Both the position numbers and the translations under genes were made by a program. 64,000 bases of DNA. Source: Acinetobacter lwoffii. Lineage in GTDB: Bacteria > Pseudomonadota > Gammaproteobacteria > Pseudomonadales > Moraxellaceae. Within the stretch, counting starts at the first letter, position 1. Every line of letters starts with the position of its first letter. The stretch lies in the NCBI RefSeq assembly GCF_015602705.1, contig NZ_CP059081.1, positions 2,241,702-2,305,701 on the forward strand, in the 5' to 3' direction. The notes beneath the pieces are model-generated. The model saw only the letters and a list, made by a program, of their open reading frames with translations, ran no database searches and had not been told where the DNA came from. Of this stretch, positions 39,244 to 48,689 are shown one piece after another.

Positions 39244-40344
39244 TAGGACTTACGCATTGACGGATTCAAAAAAGTATTACAATAGTTTATAACGTATCTG
39301 TGATCAGACGAACTAAACATGCTTCTACAGCAACTTGTACATTACCCATTTATATGGGCTTTCTCATGACAGAACCGAACTCTATTAGCTGCACACAACT
39401 TGCCGAGACTTATAATATCTCGCATGATAGTGTAAATCGCTTTCTAGAGCGTGAAGACTACACACCTCACGACCTATATCAAGAAGCAATTCAACATATT
39501 GATAATAATAAGCTTATAGTCAGTATTGATGATACTGTTTTAGATAAACCATATAGTCAACATATGGACTTGGTTAGCTATTTTTGGTCAGGCAAACACC
39601 ACCGATCCGTCAAGGGTATTAATCTCATTACCTTGTATGCGACAGATCAAAATGGTCAAAATATTCCAATTAATTTCCGAATTTATGACAAATCTGAAAG
39701 TAAAACCAAGAATGATTACTTTATGGATATGTTAAGTGAAGTACTTAGTTGGGGTGCAAAGATTCAATTTATTTCAGGTGATAGTTGGTATTCATCGACT
39801 GGAAATCTAAAAACCATAAGAAAACATGGTATTCGATTTATGTTTGGTATCGACTGTAACCGTAAGGTTTCCCCTGAAAAAGGACAATGGTTTCAACTGC
39901 GTTTATTGCCAAATTTCCATCAGGGTCAAGTGGTCTGGCTCAAAGATTTTGGCTTTGTACAATTATTTAAGACTCAGTTAAAAGAACAGCAGAGGTTTTA
40001 TATTGTGTATCAAGATGAAGATGATTTATTATCCTTTGAGGGTTTTCATGAATTACATTCAAGTCATTGGAAAATAGAACAATATCACCGGGTGATTAAA
40101 CAGGTTTGTCATATTGAAAAGTTTCAGGTAAGACGGTCTAAACTGATTTTGAATCATATTTTTTCAGCCTTGATGGCCTACGTTGAGATACAAAAGAACC
40201 AGTTTGAGCGGATCTTTGAAAATGTATATCGTTGGCAGAAGAAATTATTTAGACCAATTATCAAAAACTTCATTGATGACTTTATTCTCGATAAAAATCA
40301 TCTGCTACCACAGAGAGTCTATAAATAACAGTGCGTAAGTCCTA
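39244..40344 (+). mobile_element. ISAba11-like insertion sequence, complete (1101 bp)
   Basis: The ends are TAGGACTTACGCA (39244-39256) and its reverse complement (40332-40344), with 13 perfect and a few further imperfect matches. The target duplication AATTA is present on both sides (39239-39243 and 40345-40349). The length is exactly that of ISAba11 as I remember it, and ISAba11-group elements make 5-bp duplications. The element holds one intact transposase gene. Intact ends and target repeat suggest a recent, possibly active insertion. Confidence 0.92.
39300..40328 (+). CDS. ISAba11-group (IS701 family) transposase
   Basis: 342 residues. The DDE residues are visible: LIVSIDDTVLDKP (first Asp), FISGDSWYSSTGN (second Asp) and SSHWKIEQYHRVIKQV (Glu). 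The N-terminal ISCTQLAETYNISHDSVNRFL is a helix-turn-helix for end binding. The start may instead be a Met at codon 19 or 23 (MTEPNSIS). The frame is intact, so the element could be mobile. Confidence 0.92.
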   Translation: MIRRTKHASTATCTLPIYMGFLMTEPNSISCTQLAETYNISHDSVNRFLEREDYTPHDLYQEAIQHIDNNKLIVSIDDTVLDKPYSQHMDLVSYFWSGKHHRSVKGINLITLYATDQNGQNIPINFRIYDKSESKTKNDYFMDMLSEVLSWGAKIQFISGDSWYSSTGNLKTIRKHGIRFMFGIDCNRKVSPEKGQWFQLRLLPNFHQGQVVWLKDFGFVQLFKTQLKEQQRFYIVYQDEDDLLSFEGFHELHSSHWKIEQYHRVIKQVCHIEKFQVRRSKLILNHIFSALMAYVEIQKNQFERIFENVYRWQKKLFRPIIKNFIDDFILDKNHLLPQRVYK

Positions 40345-40360
40345 AATTATAAGGTTCTTG

Positions 40361-40385
40361 TAATTAAATAATGATTATTTAATTA
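40361..40385. promoter_or_regulatory. 25-bp AT palindrome between the IS and dut
   Basis: Perfect 12-bp arms (TAATTAAATAAT and ATTATTTAATTA) around one central G, 17 bp from the right end of the IS. It could be an operator of the operon now on the other side of the IS, or only a structural AT feature. Confidence 0.4.
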
Positions 40386-40529
40386 TATTTATTTTGAGTT
40401 TCATCTGATTAGATATTTGATCACTACATCAATTTTAGATTTAAAGAACTCTATTTGGCCAGAAAATAAGGTTTTATTTTTAAATATATTTCAACCCACT
40501 CATTTTTTTAATATTGAATCTAATCAACT

Positions 40530-40565
40530 AAAAATGACTTACATCCAGTTAATGAATGTAAGTCA
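40530..40565 (-). terminator. dut terminator
   Basis: TGACTTACAT (40535-40544) and ATGTAAGTCA (40556-40565), 11-base loop, T-run on the minus strand. Confidence 0.7.
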
Positions 40566-40575
40566 CGATTAAAAC

Positions 40576-41028
40576 TTAGTTTTTACCCGTATGACCAAAA
40601 CCGCCAACACCGCGTTCAGTGGCTTCGAATTCATTCACCAGATCGAATTCAGCCTGCATCACAGGAACCAAGACATACTGCGCCAAACGTTCACCTGGCT
40701 CTAAGCTGAAAGCCGTCTGGCTACGATTCCACACAGATACCATCAATTCACCCTGATAATCAGAATCGATTAAACCCACCAGGTTACCCAACACGATCCC
40801 GTGTTTATGCCCCAAACCCGAACGTGGCAAAATCAGACCAGCAAATGCAGGATCTTCAATATAGATTGCTAAACCAGTTTTTACCAAAACAGTCTGGCCT
40901 GGTTCAATGATCGTAGTTTCTGTAACACACGCACGCAAATCCAGCCCCGCTGAACCTGTCGTAGCATAAGTCGGTAATGGCCATTCCTGACCAAGACGCG
41001 AGTCAAGGACTTTCACCTGAACTTTCAT
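40576..41028 (-). CDS. dut: dUTP diphosphatase
   Basis: 150 residues, trimeric dUTPase type. Motifs: [46 protein letters not shown] and [13 protein letters not shown]. It removes dUTP and supplies dUMP. It lies 47 bp after rep, and upstream of algC-argB as in related genomes, now with an IS in between. Confidence 0.96.
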   Translation of the reverse strand: MKVQVKVLDSRLGQEWPLPTYATTGSAGLDLRACVTETTIIEPGQTVLVKTGLAIYIEDPAFAGLILPRSGLGHKHGIVLGNLVGLIDSDYQGELMVSVWNRSQTAFSLEPGERLAQYVLVPVMQAEFDLVNEFEATERGVGGFGHTGKN

Positions 41029-41075
41029 GTATTCATTCCTGTTGTTTCATTTAAAATAAGAGCAAGCCTTGCGCC

Positions 41076-43115
41076 TTATCGTTTGATAAGATTACGCAAA
41101 TTATCCAGATAATGTTGGGCTTGTAATTTCGGATCGATGTTGCCTGCCAGCTTTTTCTTACGACCTAACCATTCCAGCTCATCTTCTGGTAATTCATCCA
41201 GGAAACGGCTTGGGGTCATTTGCTTCATCTGCCCGCCCGCCTTGCGTTGTTCTGCCAAAGTAATGGTCAAGCCCTGACGTGCACGGGTAATCCCCACATA
41301 CATCAGACGGCGTTCCTCTTCGACGGTTTCCGCAGCGATCGAATTTTTATGCGGCAGAATTTCTTCTTCCAGCCCAATTAAATAGACATAAGGAAACTCA
41401 AGACCTTTGGACGCATGCAAGGTCAATAAGTTGACTTTATCGGTGTCTTCTTCTTCCTGTTGCTGCTCCAGCATATCCAGCAACACCATTTTACGAATCA
41501 CACTTTCAATATTTTTTTCGTCGACATCTTCAGCGCGGTTAATCAGGCTCTGAATACTGCTGTAGAGCACTTCGATATTGTCGAGCTTGGTTTTTTCTTG
41601 TGCTGGCGTGGCTGCAGTTTCCTTGATGTAATCGATATAACCAGCTTCAATCATCATCTGGCGGATGATCGGGACTGGTTCATCATCATCCAGTAAATTG
41701 CGGGTAAAGCCCTCAATAAAATCGGCAAATTCAGCCAATTGGGTGGTGGCCTTTTTCGGAATCGCCATAGTCAGACGCTGATCCGCTGCCGCAGCCAGAA
41801 GTGACAGATTATTTTCCTGAGCAAATAAGCCGAGCTTTTCCAGCGTTACCGGACCAATCGCCCGTTTTGGCGTATTGATAATTCGTAAAAATGCACTGTC
41901 ATCTTCAGGGTTAATGATCAGGCGTAAATAGCTCATCATGTCCTTGATTTCAGCACGCGCGAAGAAGGACTGTCCACCAGACAATTTATACGGAATCTGC
42001 ATCTGACGTAAATGGGTTTCCAAAATACGCGCCTGGAAATTGCCGCGGTACAACACTGCATAATCTTTCCAGCTTTTACCATTCATTAATTTATGTGTGA
42101 TTAGGTCTTTAACCACGCGTTCTGCTTCATCATCATCATTGCGGCAGGTAATCACACGAATCACTTCACCATGGCCTTTGTCCGACCAGAGCTTTTTATC
42201 AAAAATATGCGGATTATTGCCAATCACCGTATTCGCTGCTTTCAGAATACGACTGGTCGAACGATAGTTCTGTTCCAGCTTGATCACTTTCAGATTAGGA
42301 AAATCCTGCTGCAACAAAGCCATATTTTCCGGTTTAGCCCCACGCCAGGCATAAATCGACTGGTCATCATCTCCTACGGCGGTGAACTGTCCCATCACGC
42401 CAACCAGTAATTTTACCAGAATATACTGCGCCGTATTGGTATCCTGATATTCATCGACCAGCAGATAACGCACACGATTTTGCCATTTGTCACGGACTTC
42501 GGCATTTTCCTGCAGCAAGCGCGTTGGCATCACAATCAGGTCATCAAAATCCACGGCGTTATAAGCGCGCAAATTACGTTCATAAAGCTGATATAAATGC
42601 GCGAACTGTACATCTTCGGCAGTTTCACAGGTGGTATGGGCTTGCTCCGGTGGAATCAGATCATTTTTCCAGTCCGAAATCATTTTCATGGCTTTGGCGA
42701 TCAGTTCTTTGCTTTCTGCACCGGATAAATTGTCACGCTGCATCAGATCCATCAGAATGCGTTTACAGTCGTCAGCATCCAGAATCGAGAAATTATTTTT
42801 CAGTGGGGTATGTTTCAGCTCCAGGCGCAGCATATTCAGGCCAAAGGTATGAAAGGTCGAAACTGAAACCCCTTTACTTTCTTCACGCGTCAACAATTTG
42901 CTGACACGCTCTTTCATCTCACGTGCCGCTTTGTTGGTAAAGGTCATCGCAGTAATACGATGTGCAGGAATCCCGCAATGCTTGACTAAATATGCGATTT
43001 TTCGCGTGATCACTGAAGTCTTGCCTGAACCCGCTCCTGCAAGTACTAACAAGGGTCCTTGAGTGTATTTCATGGCTTCAAGTTGCTTGTCATTTAACTG
43101 ACTGGCGAGTGACAT
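41076..43115 (-). CDS. rep: ATP-dependent DNA helicase Rep
   Basis: 679 residues from the ATG at 43115 (AGAGGAAG upstream); the frame extends 13 codons further. UvrD-like superfamily 1 helicase with Walker A GAGSGKT (27-33), DEYQDTN, QSIYAWRGAKPENM, NYRS and TLHASKGLEFPYVYLIG. Length and the C-terminal SRFLDELPEDELEW match Rep rather than UvrD. It restarts forks and displaces bound proteins. Confidence 0.94.
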   Translation of the reverse strand: MSLASQLNDKQLEAMKYTQGPLLVLAGAGSGKTSVITRKIAYLVKHCGIPAHRITAMTFTNKAAREMKERVSKLLTREESKGVSVSTFHTFGLNMLRLELKHTPLKNNFSILDADDCKRILMDLMQRDNLSGAESKELIAKAMKMISDWKNDLIPPEQAHTTCETAEDVQFAHLYQLYERNLRAYNAVDFDDLIVMPTRLLQENAEVRDKWQNRVRYLLVDEYQDTNTAQYILVKLLVGVMGQFTAVGDDDQSIYAWRGAKPENMALLQQDFPNLKVIKLEQNYRSTSRILKAANTVIGNNPHIFDKKLWSDKGHGEVIRVITCRNDDDEAERVVKDLITHKLMNGKSWKDYAVLYRGNFQARILETHLRQMQIPYKLSGGQSFFARAEIKDMMSYLRLIINPEDDSAFLRIINTPKRAIGPVTLEKLGLFAQENNLSLLAAAADQRLTMAIPKKATTQLAEFADFIEGFTRNLLDDDEPVPIIRQMMIEAGYIDYIKETAATPAQEKTKLDNIEVLYSSIQSLINRAEDVDEKNIESVIRKMVLLDMLEQQQEEEDTDKVNLLTLHASKGLEFPYVYLIGLEEEILPHKNSIAAETVEEERRLMYVGITRARQGLTITLAEQRKAGGQMKQMTPSRFLDELPEDELEWLGRKKKLAGNIDPKLQAQHYLDNLRNLIKR

Positions 43116-43209
43116 ATGGCTTCCTCTTCTAGATTCGGCTCCGATTATAGTCATCTCTGCGTCAGTTGCCTAATTTAAAATACGATTAATCAGGTCAATG
43201 TTCAGATAT

Positions 43210-43236
43210 AAAAAAACCACCCGAAGGTGGTTTTTT
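43210..43236 (-). terminator. Terminator of the OmpA-family lipoprotein gene
   Basis: AACCACC-CGAA-GGTGGTT (43215-43232) with flanking A- and T-runs. Confidence 0.8.
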
Positions 43237-43252
43237 CTTAAGCGTTCAAGAA

Positions 43253-43906
43253 TTATTGAACTGCATATACCGCGATTTCTACACGACGGTTTTGTTCTTT
43301 ACCCGCAGCAGTTGTGTTATCTGCGATTGGGTTCGCTGAACCTAAACCTTGAGCATTAATACGTGTACGTGAAACACCTTGGCCTGCCAAGTAAGTCGCT
43401 ACAGAGTTTGCGCGTGCTTGAGACAATGGCAAGTTAATTGAGTCATTACCCGTACTATCTGTATAACCAGTCACAAGAATACCGCTCTGGTTATCTTCAG
43501 TTAATACTTGCGCCACTTTGTTCAAAGTGCCATAGAAGTTTGGTTTGATATTTGACTTGTTCGTATCAAATGTAATGCTGCCTGGCATTACAAGGTTAAT
43601 CGAACCATCTGCATTACGGTTAACGTCTACGCCAGTACCGGCCGTTGCTTGACGTAATTTTTTCTCTTTGTTATCCAGATAGACACCCGCTGCACCACCT
43701 ACAACAGCACCAATTGCTGCTGCACGGTTGTTTTGACGGCTAGTATTTGCATTACTTTTAGAAACGCCGTAGCCAGCTGCAGCACCAATTAAAGTACCTA
43801 GAGCCGCTTTATCATATTCCACACCACCGATGTTATTACCAGTTGATTGACAACCTGTAAGTGCTACGGCCCCTGCTACAGCTGCTGAAATGACTAGTGC
43901 ACGCAT
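43253..43906 (-). CDS. OmpA-family lipoprotein (YiaD-like)
   Basis: 217 residues. Lipoprotein signal peptide with lipobox ALTGCQ; residues ~35-80 are a glycine-zipper region (LGTLIGAAAGYGVSK, then AAAIGAVVGGAAGVYLD); the C-terminal OmpA domain has TGYTDSTGNDSINLPLSQARANSV and GLGSANPIADN for peptidoglycan binding. It links the outer membrane to the cell wall. It is monocistronic, with its own terminator. Confidence 0.9.
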   Translation of the reverse strand: MRALVISAAVAGAVALTGCQSTGNNIGGVEYDKAALGTLIGAAAGYGVSKSNANTSRQNNRAAAIGAVVGGAAGVYLDNKEKKLRQATAGTGVDVNRNADGSINLVMPGSITFDTNKSNIKPNFYGTLNKVAQVLTEDNQSGILVTGYTDSTGNDSINLPLSQARANSVATYLAGQGVSRTRINAQGLGSANPIADNTTAAGKEQNRRVEIAVYAVQ

Positions 43907-44158
43907 CGCATGACTCCTTGTTGTATGCTTTGTTGTTAAGCGAGATAATGATTTAAATTGAATGGGCTAACCATTGAATTTTTGTTAATAATAAATCGTT
44001 TAGTAATATTTTGTAATGTTTATATGTAACTAAAACCAAGTAGTTCGTCACAATATCTTCATAGTTTCCTGTTTAGGCTTTTTTATTTGCCTAACTGTCT
44101 CTATATTACTCAAAATATGAAAAAATTTAAGTGATTAATCTGTGGGGACTGTTTGGAT
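43907..44158. other. Gap between the OmpA-family gene and the YihG-like gene
   Basis: 252 bp of AT-rich sequence with divergent upstream regions for two genes. No gene or clear promoter pair was picked out. Confidence 0.4.
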
Positions 44159-45100
44159 ATGTCATCGAATAGCAATAAGCAACCGACTTTAAAAAAACTG
44201 GCACGTGGCCTGACGGTCACTTCAGTCATGACTGGCAGTACTTTTTTTCATGGCCCCCCGGTGCTGGCCTTGGGTTTAACCAAAATTTTTAAAAAATCCG
44301 CAAAAGTGGATGAAACCAATATCAAGATTACCAACAGCTGGTTAGGGGTCAATAACTGGCTGATTGAGCATGTGCTGAAAAACACGCAATGGCAAATCAG
44401 CGTAGATGAATCACTGGATTTGAATATGCAGGGCCGTTATTTGATGACCTGTAATCATCAAAGCTGGGTCGATACTACTGTCAATCAATACTTCGGTCTG
44501 ACCCGTATGCCCCTGACGCGCTTCTTTACCAAATGGGAACTTATTTTTATTCCTTTTGTGGGTCAGGCCTTTAAAATCTTAGGCTTCCCGATGATGAAGC
44601 GGCATAGCAAGGAACAGATCGCCAAGAATCCTGCGCTGAAATACCGGGATATGGAAGAAGCACGCAAATCTTGTGAACAGCTGATCAGTCAGCCTTTTAC
44701 CCTGTTAAATTATCTGGAAGGCACGCGTTTTACCCAAGAAAAGCATGATCAGCAGCAGTCTCCCTATACACATTTACTGAAACCTAAAGCCGGTGGTCTG
44801 GCATTGGCACTGAGTATTCTCGGCGATGAAATTGATGCGCTGGTCGACATGACCATTGTTTATCCCGACGGTATTCCGGGCTATGGTGAATTTTGGTTAG
44901 GTGAAGTGCCACGTATTGCGGTAAATTTAAGAAAAATTGATATTCCTGACTGGGTACTGGGCGGCAATTATGAAGATGATTCTGAATATCGTGCACGTTT
45001 TCAAAAATGGATTGATCAAATCTGGACTGAAAAAGATCAGCTCATCGCACAAATGCAGCAGAACTTTGCCCAAGCCCCGGTCGGATCTGTAACCGAGTAA
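44159..45100 (+). CDS. YihG-like 1-acylglycerol-3-phosphate acyltransferase family protein
   Basis: 313 residues from the ATG at 44159. The acyltransferase motifs are TCNHQSWVDTTV (HxxxxD box), FTKWELIFIPFVGQAFKILGF, LLNYLEGTRFTQEKH and VDMTIVYPDG. The order fits the YihG/PlsC superfamily that acylates phosphatidic acid precursors in the inner membrane. A hydrophobic segment near residue ~25-40 probably anchors it. It is coupled to the voltage-sensor-like gene, whose ATG is 2 bp after its stop. Confidence 0.85.
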   Translation: MSSNSNKQPTLKKLARGLTVTSVMTGSTFFHGPPVLALGLTKIFKKSAKVDETNIKITNSWLGVNNWLIEHVLKNTQWQISVDESLDLNMQGRYLMTCNHQSWVDTTVNQYFGLTRMPLTRFFTKWELIFIPFVGQAFKILGFPMMKRHSKEQIAKNPALKYRDMEEARKSCEQLISQPFTLLNYLEGTRFTQEKHDQQQSPYTHLLKPKAGGLALALSILGDEIDALVDMTIVYPDGIPGYGEFWLGEVPRIAVNLRKIDIPDWVLGGNYEDDSEYRARFQKWIDQIWTEKDQLIAQMQQNFAQAPVGSVTE

Positions 45101-45102
45101 TT

Positions 45103-46167
45103 ATGAAGAACGACAACCCGGACATTACGTCCAGCTCATTTAAATTTGTTCGTAAAGGAACCTGGGGCTGGAAAATTGCACTGATTTACGACATTTTCAT
45201 GATGGTTTTGATCGTCATCAACCTGTTCTGTCTCAGTGCCAACGCCATTTTAATGAGCGATTTTGGTCAGTGGTTGTTTGACTTCATTCGTTTACCCGAA
45301 GTGTTGCAGTTTTATAAAAGTGATTTACGCCCTTGGGTCATCATTACCGAGGGCTGGTTTACCACCTTCTTGGTCTGTGAATTACTGGCCCGCTGGGTTA
45401 TCGCAATTGTCCTGCGTCATCATCGACGCTGGTGGTTCTTCCCTTTTGTGCACTGGTATGAAATTTTATCCATTATCCCTCAGCTACGTTTCCTGCGCCT
45501 GCTGCGTGCGGTCGCGATTGGCTACAACCTGCATAGCCATGGTTATAAAGTAATTCCCAATCGCTGGTATCGCCAAGGCAACTTTTATTACAACATGCTG
45601 ATGGAAGAGCTTTCCAGCCGGGTGGTACTGACCGTACTGGACAGCATCAAGCGTGAACTGACCACAAGTACATCACATAAACAGTTAATTGATGATTTAG
45701 TGGAACATCACCGTAAATTACTGGCCATTGCCTTGGCAGATATCTTGCAGGAGTCTTTAGGTAGGGAATTACAGTCACAACGTTCCATGATCGCTAAAAA
45801 TGTAGGGCAAGTAGTGAATCAGGCGATTGAAGATACTCCAGAACTGACCCAATTATTACGTTTGATTCCAATCGTAGGTAGCCGGATTGAACAGCAAATT
45901 CAAAGTATTGGTCAACGCCTCGGAGAAAATATCACGCAAGGACTGATTGAACCATTTACCCACACAGGTCAAAAAGAAAATCCGACTTTTACCCTAATTT
46001 CAGATAAAATCAGCCAGATTCAGATTGAACATAATCCACATATTGATAAATTGGTCGAATCGGCTGTTTTTGAAACACTTGAAGCAATCCGAAAACAGGT
46101 AAAAGTCAAACAGTGGCAACAGATTTTAGAAGAACATGAGCAAAATCAGAGCTCAATAGATAAGTAA
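45103..46167 (+). CDS. Voltage-sensor-like membrane protein without pore domain
   Basis: 354 residues. The first ~155 residues hold four predicted helices: IALIYDIFMMVLIVINLFCL, a short one near 75-95 (FTTFLVCELLARWVIAIVL), WYEILSIIP and the arginine-spaced PQLRFLRLLRAVAIGY (Arg at every third position, as in an S4 voltage sensor). No pore signature (GYG or similar) follows. The C-terminal ~190 residues are soluble and helical. The resemblance to ion-channel sensor domains is from sequence pattern only. It starts 2 bp after a lipid acyltransferase gene. Confidence 0.65.
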   Translation: MKNDNPDITSSSFKFVRKGTWGWKIALIYDIFMMVLIVINLFCLSANAILMSDFGQWLFDFIRLPEVLQFYKSDLRPWVIITEGWFTTFLVCELLARWVIAIVLRHHRRWWFFPFVHWYEILSIIPQLRFLRLLRAVAIGYNLHSHGYKVIPNRWYRQGNFYYNMLMEELSSRVVLTVLDSIKRELTTSTSHKQLIDDLVEHHRKLLAIALADILQESLGRELQSQRSMIAKNVGQVVNQAIEDTPELTQLLRLIPIVGSRIEQQIQSIGQRLGENITQGLIEPFTHTGQKENPTFTLISDKISQIQIEHNPHIDKLVESAVFETLEAIRKQVKVKQWQQILEEHEQNQSSIDK

Positions 46168-46326
46168 AGTTTAAAGTACAGAATCAGATCAATCCGTCCG
46201 GTTCTGTTCGCATAAAAAAATAACTGAGATCGCTAGAGAATTACTGCAATTTGTTCTAGGATTTGCACTATTTACAACATTGCTTCGACACAAAACCAGC
46301 ACGTCAGAAGTATTTAAGGAAGAATT

Positions 46327-47040
46327 ATGGCTGATATACGGATAAAAGGCAGAATGGTCAATGCGATACGCATTAGCCTAGATACCAATGATCATGATGC
46401 AATCCGCCAGCAACTTAGCCCAAAATTACAAGCAGCATTTCCACCCGGCACTTTGGCAGTCATTGAAAGTTCAGTTGAACAGGAACTCATTGCGCTGATT
46501 CAACTATTAATCAGTCTGGATGTACAGCCTATGGCTGTTACTGAAGGCTTACTTGGAGATCAGGCACGTGCCATTCAGTTCCCGGTACTGCCACCTGATC
46601 GCCAGTTAGAAGAAATTAAAGCCACCAAAGAACAGGTCGTGGAAGTTAAACCAGAACCTACAGCGGTGAATGATAATCAAGCACCTGCTGCTCCGATCGT
46701 CGCGCATATCACCTCATATCATGATGAAATCCTGCGTACCGGCCAATGTATCGTGCAGCATAATGGCGACATTATTATTAATGCCGGTATCAACAGTGGC
46801 TCAGAAGTGATTGCTTCAGGCAATATTCATGTTTATGGCAGCGCACGTGGTCGGGTCATTGCGGGTGCGGGTGGCAATACTGCAGCACGCATTTTCTGTC
46901 ATAGCCTCGAAGCAGAACTGATTTCGATCGCAGGCACCTATTGCGTAGCGGATGACATTCCTCCGCATGTGGTCAAAAAATCAGTGCATATTTACTTGAA
47001 TGATCAACAAGAGCTTGTATTTGAAGCTCTACAATTTTAA
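46327..47040 (+). CDS. minC: Septum site-determining protein MinC
   Basis: 237 residues. The C-terminal beta-helix domain is clear: [47 protein letters not shown] (MinD- and FtsZ-binding face). The N-terminal domain is the usual diverged FtsZ inhibitor. With MinD and MinE it keeps the division septum at mid-cell. First of the minCDE cluster. Confidence 0.95.
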   Translation: MADIRIKGRMVNAIRISLDTNDHDAIRQQLSPKLQAAFPPGTLAVIESSVEQELIALIQLLISLDVQPMAVTEGLLGDQARAIQFPVLPPDRQLEEIKATKEQVVEVKPEPTAVNDNQAPAAPIVAHITSYHDEILRTGQCIVQHNGDIIINAGINSGSEVIASGNIHVYGSARGRVIAGAGGNTAARIFCHSLEAELISIAGTYCVADDIPPHVVKKSVHIYLNDQQELVFEALQF

Positions 47041-47106
47041 TGTATAAATAAACACCAAAAACCCCATTTTAAACAGGGGATTTGAACCATAACAGGAGTG
47101 GATTCG

Positions 47107-47919
47107 GTGGCGAAAATTGTTGTCGTAACATCAGGCAAAGGTGGTGTAGGTAAAACTACAACAAGTGCATCTTTTGCAACAGGTTTAGCCCTACGTGGTC
47201 ACAAAACTGTTGTTATTGATTTTGATGTAGGTTTACGTAACCTTGATTTGATTATGGGCTGTGAACGCCGTGTAGTTTATGATTTTGTGAATGTTTTAAA
47301 TAACGAAGCACGATTACAACAAGCACTGATTCGCGATAAAGATATTGAGAATTTATATATTTTACCTGCTTCCCAAACACGTGATAAAGATGCCTTAACC
47401 GATGAGGGTGTAGCACGTGTAATGGATGAGCTTTCGCAGGAATTTGACTATATTATTTGTGATTCACCTGCCGGTATCGAGCGTGGTGCCATTCTGGCCA
47501 TGTACCATGCGGATGAAGCGATCATTGTGACCAACCCTGAAATTTCTTCAGTCCGTGACTCTGACCGTATCATTGGTATGCTCGATAGCAAAACAAAAAA
47601 AGTAGAACAAAACGAAGGTCGCATCCGTAAGCATCTGTGTATTACCCGTTTCAATCCGGAACGTGCCGATAAACAGGAAATGCTGACGATTGACGATATT
47701 TCTAAGGATATTTTACGTGTACCGACCCTAGGTGTTATTCCTGAGTGTCCAAGCGTTTTACAAGCATCAAACGAAGGTAAGCCAGTGATTCTTTTCACTG
47801 AGGCTTCAGCGGGTCAGGCTTATGATGACCTGGTGGCGCGTTTCCTTGGTGAAGAGCGTCCTTACCGTCATATTGAGGTAAAACCTAAGGGCTGGTTAGC
47901 ACGACTATTTGGAGCGTAG
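47107..47919 (+). CDS. minD: Septum site-determining protein MinD
   Basis: 270 residues with a GTG start at 47107, preceded by AGGAG at 47094-47098; an upstream in-frame GTG (47098) overlaps that site and is unlikely. The deviant Walker A is SGKGGVGKTTTSASF, with FDVGLRNLDL and IICDSPAGIERGA. The amphipathic C-terminal helix KGWLARLFGA binds membrane. Second gene of minCDE. Confidence 0.96.
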   Translation: MAKIVVVTSGKGGVGKTTTSASFATGLALRGHKTVVIDFDVGLRNLDLIMGCERRVVYDFVNVLNNEARLQQALIRDKDIENLYILPASQTRDKDALTDEGVARVMDELSQEFDYIICDSPAGIERGAILAMYHADEAIIVTNPEISSVRDSDRIIGMLDSKTKKVEQNEGRIRKHLCITRFNPERADKQEMLTIDDISKDILRVPTLGVIPECPSVLQASNEGKPVILFTEASAGQAYDDLVARFLGEERPYRHIEVKPKGWLARLFGA

Positions 47920-47921
47920 AC

Positions 47922-48194
47922 ATGGCAGGATTCTGGAGTAAACTTTTTAGTGGTGAGGAGAAGCCATCAAGCGCACGGACTGCTAAAGACCGTTTGAAGG
48001 TGATCGTTGCATCCGAACAAGGCTTGGGTCGTCGCTTGAGCCAGGACAAAATTGACCAGATGAAGACTGAAATCATGCAAGTGGTCAATCGTTATGTTCG
48101 TGGTGTCGATGAACAGCATATTCAAATGCAGGTTCGTTCTGAAGCCAATATTGAAATGCTTGAAATGAATATCAATTTACCTGAAGAACGATAA
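47922..48194 (+). CDS. minE: Cell division topological specificity factor MinE
   Basis: 90 residues. The anti-MinCD helix (SARTAKDRLKVIVASEQG) and topological domain (KTEIMQVVNRYV, then VRSEANIEMLEMNINLPE) are standard. It starts 2 bp after minD. It stimulates MinD ATPase and drives oscillation. Confidence 0.96.
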   Translation: MAGFWSKLFSGEEKPSSARTAKDRLKVIVASEQGLGRRLSQDKIDQMKTEIMQVVNRYVRGVDEQHIQMQVRSEANIEMLEMNINLPEER

Positions 48195-48226
48195 TCTGAT
48201 TTTTGATTGGTCAAGTAAATTGATTC

Positions 48227-48353
48227 AAGGCAAAATATGAGAGTGGTAGAAATAGTAGTTTAGCTATATTCCGCACACTTGAAGCATAGCTTCAAGTCTT
48301 GCGACTAGGCAAAGCAGTGCTTTGCTAATCTAGTCTCATATTTTGCCTTTTTT
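48227..48353. repeat. Structured 120-bp element after minE
   Basis: Outer arms of 16 bp (48227-48242 and 48334-48349) enclose two inner hairpins: CTTGAAGC-ATA-GCTTCAAG (48278-48296) and GACTAG plus GCAAAGC-AGT-GCTTTGC plus CTAGTC (48303-48335, sharing its last two bases with the outer 3' arm). A T-run follows the 3' arm. It may be the min operon terminator, a mobile repeat or an RNA. I see no reading frame. Confidence 0.6.
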
Positions 48354-48390
48354 CATGCCGAAAAAACTACATTAGATCAAGGAAATTGCG

Positions 48391-48678
48391 ATGGCATTAT
48401 CTCAACCAGCGACCTTTAACGAAGAATGGTCAGATGAGCGTGTATTTGCCTATTTAAATCAGCTTCCTCCTGCAGGTGTTAATGCTGATTTTCACGTACT
48501 CTATCATGCTTTCAAGCATATGCGTCCATTCGATTATGAACGCCTGTTGACGAAATTTGTCGCTGATGGCCGTGATGTCAATGCAACCAATCCGGAAGGA
48601 CAACGGATTCATGACGTGATTGCCACTTTCCCGCGTCAAAGTGCCGAATTTCTGGATGTATTGGCAAAATTTGCCTGA
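48391..48678 (+). CDS. Small protein of the PA4642 family
   Basis: 95 residues. ATFNEEWSDERVFAYLNQLPP and FHVLYHAFKHMRPFDYERLL, ending GQRIHDVIATFPRQSAEFLDVLAKF, fit my memory of the PA4642-type family of unknown function in Pseudomonas and Acinetobacter. Cytoplasmic, no cysteine. It converges with ftsK over a shared terminator. Confidence 0.7.
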   Translation: MALSQPATFNEEWSDERVFAYLNQLPPAGVNADFHVLYHAFKHMRPFDYERLLTKFVADGRDVNATNPEGQRIHDVIATFPRQSAEFLDVLAKFA

Positions 48679-48689
48679 GTCAAAAATAC

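Noticed and set aside
41076..43115. UvrD instead of Rep
   Set aside because: Length and C-terminal sequence fit Rep better; UvrD is usually longer with a different C-terminal tail.
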